Positions 63,402 through 64,000 of a DNA stretch of 64,000 bases are shown in pieces. The notes under the pieces are model-generated. The model was given only the letters and a program-made list of their open reading frames with translations, was not told the DNA's origin and searched no databases. The first letter of the stretch is position 1, and each line of letters starts with the position of its first letter. The stretch comes from Pseudoalteromonas ruthenica (GTDB lineage: Bacteria; Pseudomonadota; Gammaproteobacteria; Enterobacterales; Alteromonadaceae), in contig NZ_CP023396.1 in assembly GCF_008808095.1 (NCBI RefSeq), positions 2,559,501 through 2,623,500 of the forward strand. Direction: 5' to 3'. The position numbers were made by a program, and so were the translations under genes.

Positions 63402-64000
63402 ATGTGGTTTAGCAACCTTATCTGTTATCGCTTTAAGCAAGACATCAGTTACCAACAAGACGATTTTGAAAAAGCCCTAGAGCAAGACGTATTCCGCCCC
63501 TGTGGCAGCCAAGACATGCATACCTTTGGCTGGACCAAGCCGTTTGGCAAACATGGTCAGATGCTCAGTCACTTCTCGCAAAGTACTGTTTTGGTATGCG
63601 CTAAGCGGGAAGAAAAAGTACTGCCCCCTGCGGTCGTCAACGAGATGGTGCAGGAGAAGGTCGATCATTTAGAAGCTGAAGAAAACCGCCGCGTTAGCAA
63701 AAAAGAAAAAGATGAGCTAAAAGAAAACATTTTGCATTCTTTGCTGCCGCAAGCATTTAAGAAGTCTAGCCTCCAATTTGCTTTTATTGATATGGAAAAT
63801 GGCTGGGTTGTGGTCAATAGTGCCAGCTTTAATAAAGCAGAAGAGTTACTTGCGTTATTGCGCAAGTCATTAGGAACATTGCCTGTTGTGCCGGCGTTTG
63901 CAAATTATGATCTTGACTTGTTTTTAACGTCGTGGTTGAAGGAATTCAACGCTCCAGAAGGCTTCGCGATTGGCTTAGACGCCGAGTTGCAAGAGCAAGA
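63402..64000 (+). CDS. rdgC: Recombination-associated protein RdgC (5' part, cut by the window end)
   Basis: The first ~199 codons of RdgC, a ring-shaped DNA-binding protein that modulates RecA and recombination and is conserved in gammaproteobacteria. The start MWFSNLICYRFKQDISYQQD, the segment FGWTKPFGKHG, and LPPAVVNEMVQEKVDHLEAE match the family. AAGTAAAACT precedes the ATG. The frame is open to the last base, so the full ~300-aa product is expected to continue beyond the window. Confidence 0.9.
   Translation, partial: MWFSNLICYRFKQDISYQQDDFEKALEQDVFRPCGSQDMHTFGWTKPFGKHGQMLSHFSQSTVLVCAKREEKVLPPAVVNEMVQEKVDHLEAEENRRVSKKEKDELKENILHSLLPQAFKKSSLQFAFIDMENGWVVVNSASFNKAEELLALLRKSLGTLPVVPAFANYDLDLFLTSWLKEFNAPEGFAIGLDAELQEQ

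Overview
The window looks like a chromosomal segment of a marine gammaproteobacterium, most likely of the order Alteromonadales (Pseudoalteromonas/Shewanella-like). The grounds are an Enterobacteria/Alteromonadales-type core gene set (gmk-rpoZ-spoT, trmH-recG, asnA/asnC, recQ-yigI-rarD, hdfR/maoP, thrLABC, tal, yaaA, ung, rdgC), small families typical of marine gammaproteobacteria (DUF3630, DUF3545, DUF342/FapA), and a two-component pair resembling the 'proteobacterial dedicated sortase system' regulators. The genus is not proven. Nearly all the sequence is coding, and most starts carry a purine-rich ribosome binding site.

Layout. 1-7.2 kb: a tightly coupled defence operon, fic-hsdM-hsdS-AAA ATPase-HNH nuclease, with overlapping stop/start codons and no hsdR in view; it runs off the left edge. 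7.4-15.4 kb: metal handling (CDF exporter, small His/Cys-rich protein, CzcB- and CzcA-like RND efflux) and a chemoreceptor. 15.5-25.4 kb: gmk, rpoZ, spoT, ridA, a FapA-family gene, divergent asnA/asnC, then trmH and recG. 25.4-34 kb: a porin, divergent hdfR-like/maoP, rarD, yigI-like thioesterase, recQ, an Omp85-like protein and a short MscS-like protein. 34-36.4 kb: rimB-rimK-aspartoacylase-like operon for ribosomal protein S6 tail modification. 36.5-41 kb: zntB, an unknown acetyltransferase-like gene, a small Rof-like ORF, tRNA-Arg(CCG), a 60-aa HTH protein and a thiamine-salvage-like operon (YkoF-like, PnuC/PnuT-like, kinase). 41-52.8 kb: signalling (PdsR/PdsS-like pair, GlrK-GlrG-GlrR-like trio, two secreted EF-hand proteins, a lipoprotein, a NarL-type pair, MscS). 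52.9-60.9 kb: yaaA, tal, DUF3545, ung, thrC-thrB-thrA and the thrL leader/attenuator. 60.9-64 kb: a CheY-like regulator, a sensor kinase and the start of rdgC.

How they fit. Most of the window is stable core genome with recognisable E. coli-like neighbourhoods. The accessory part is the left-hand defence operon. It joins a type I methyltransferase/specificity pair to an ATPase-HNH pair of Septu (PtuA/PtuB) type, and is the best candidate for an unusual system. Other points worth attention are the rimK-linked aspartoacylase-like gene, the PdsRS pair without a sortase, the thiamine operon without a visible THI-box, two unexplained inverted/direct repeat arrays in promoters (26.48-26.53 kb and 48.43-48.46 kb), the Rof-like small ORF, and a threonine leader peptide whose promoter leaves almost no 5' UTR.
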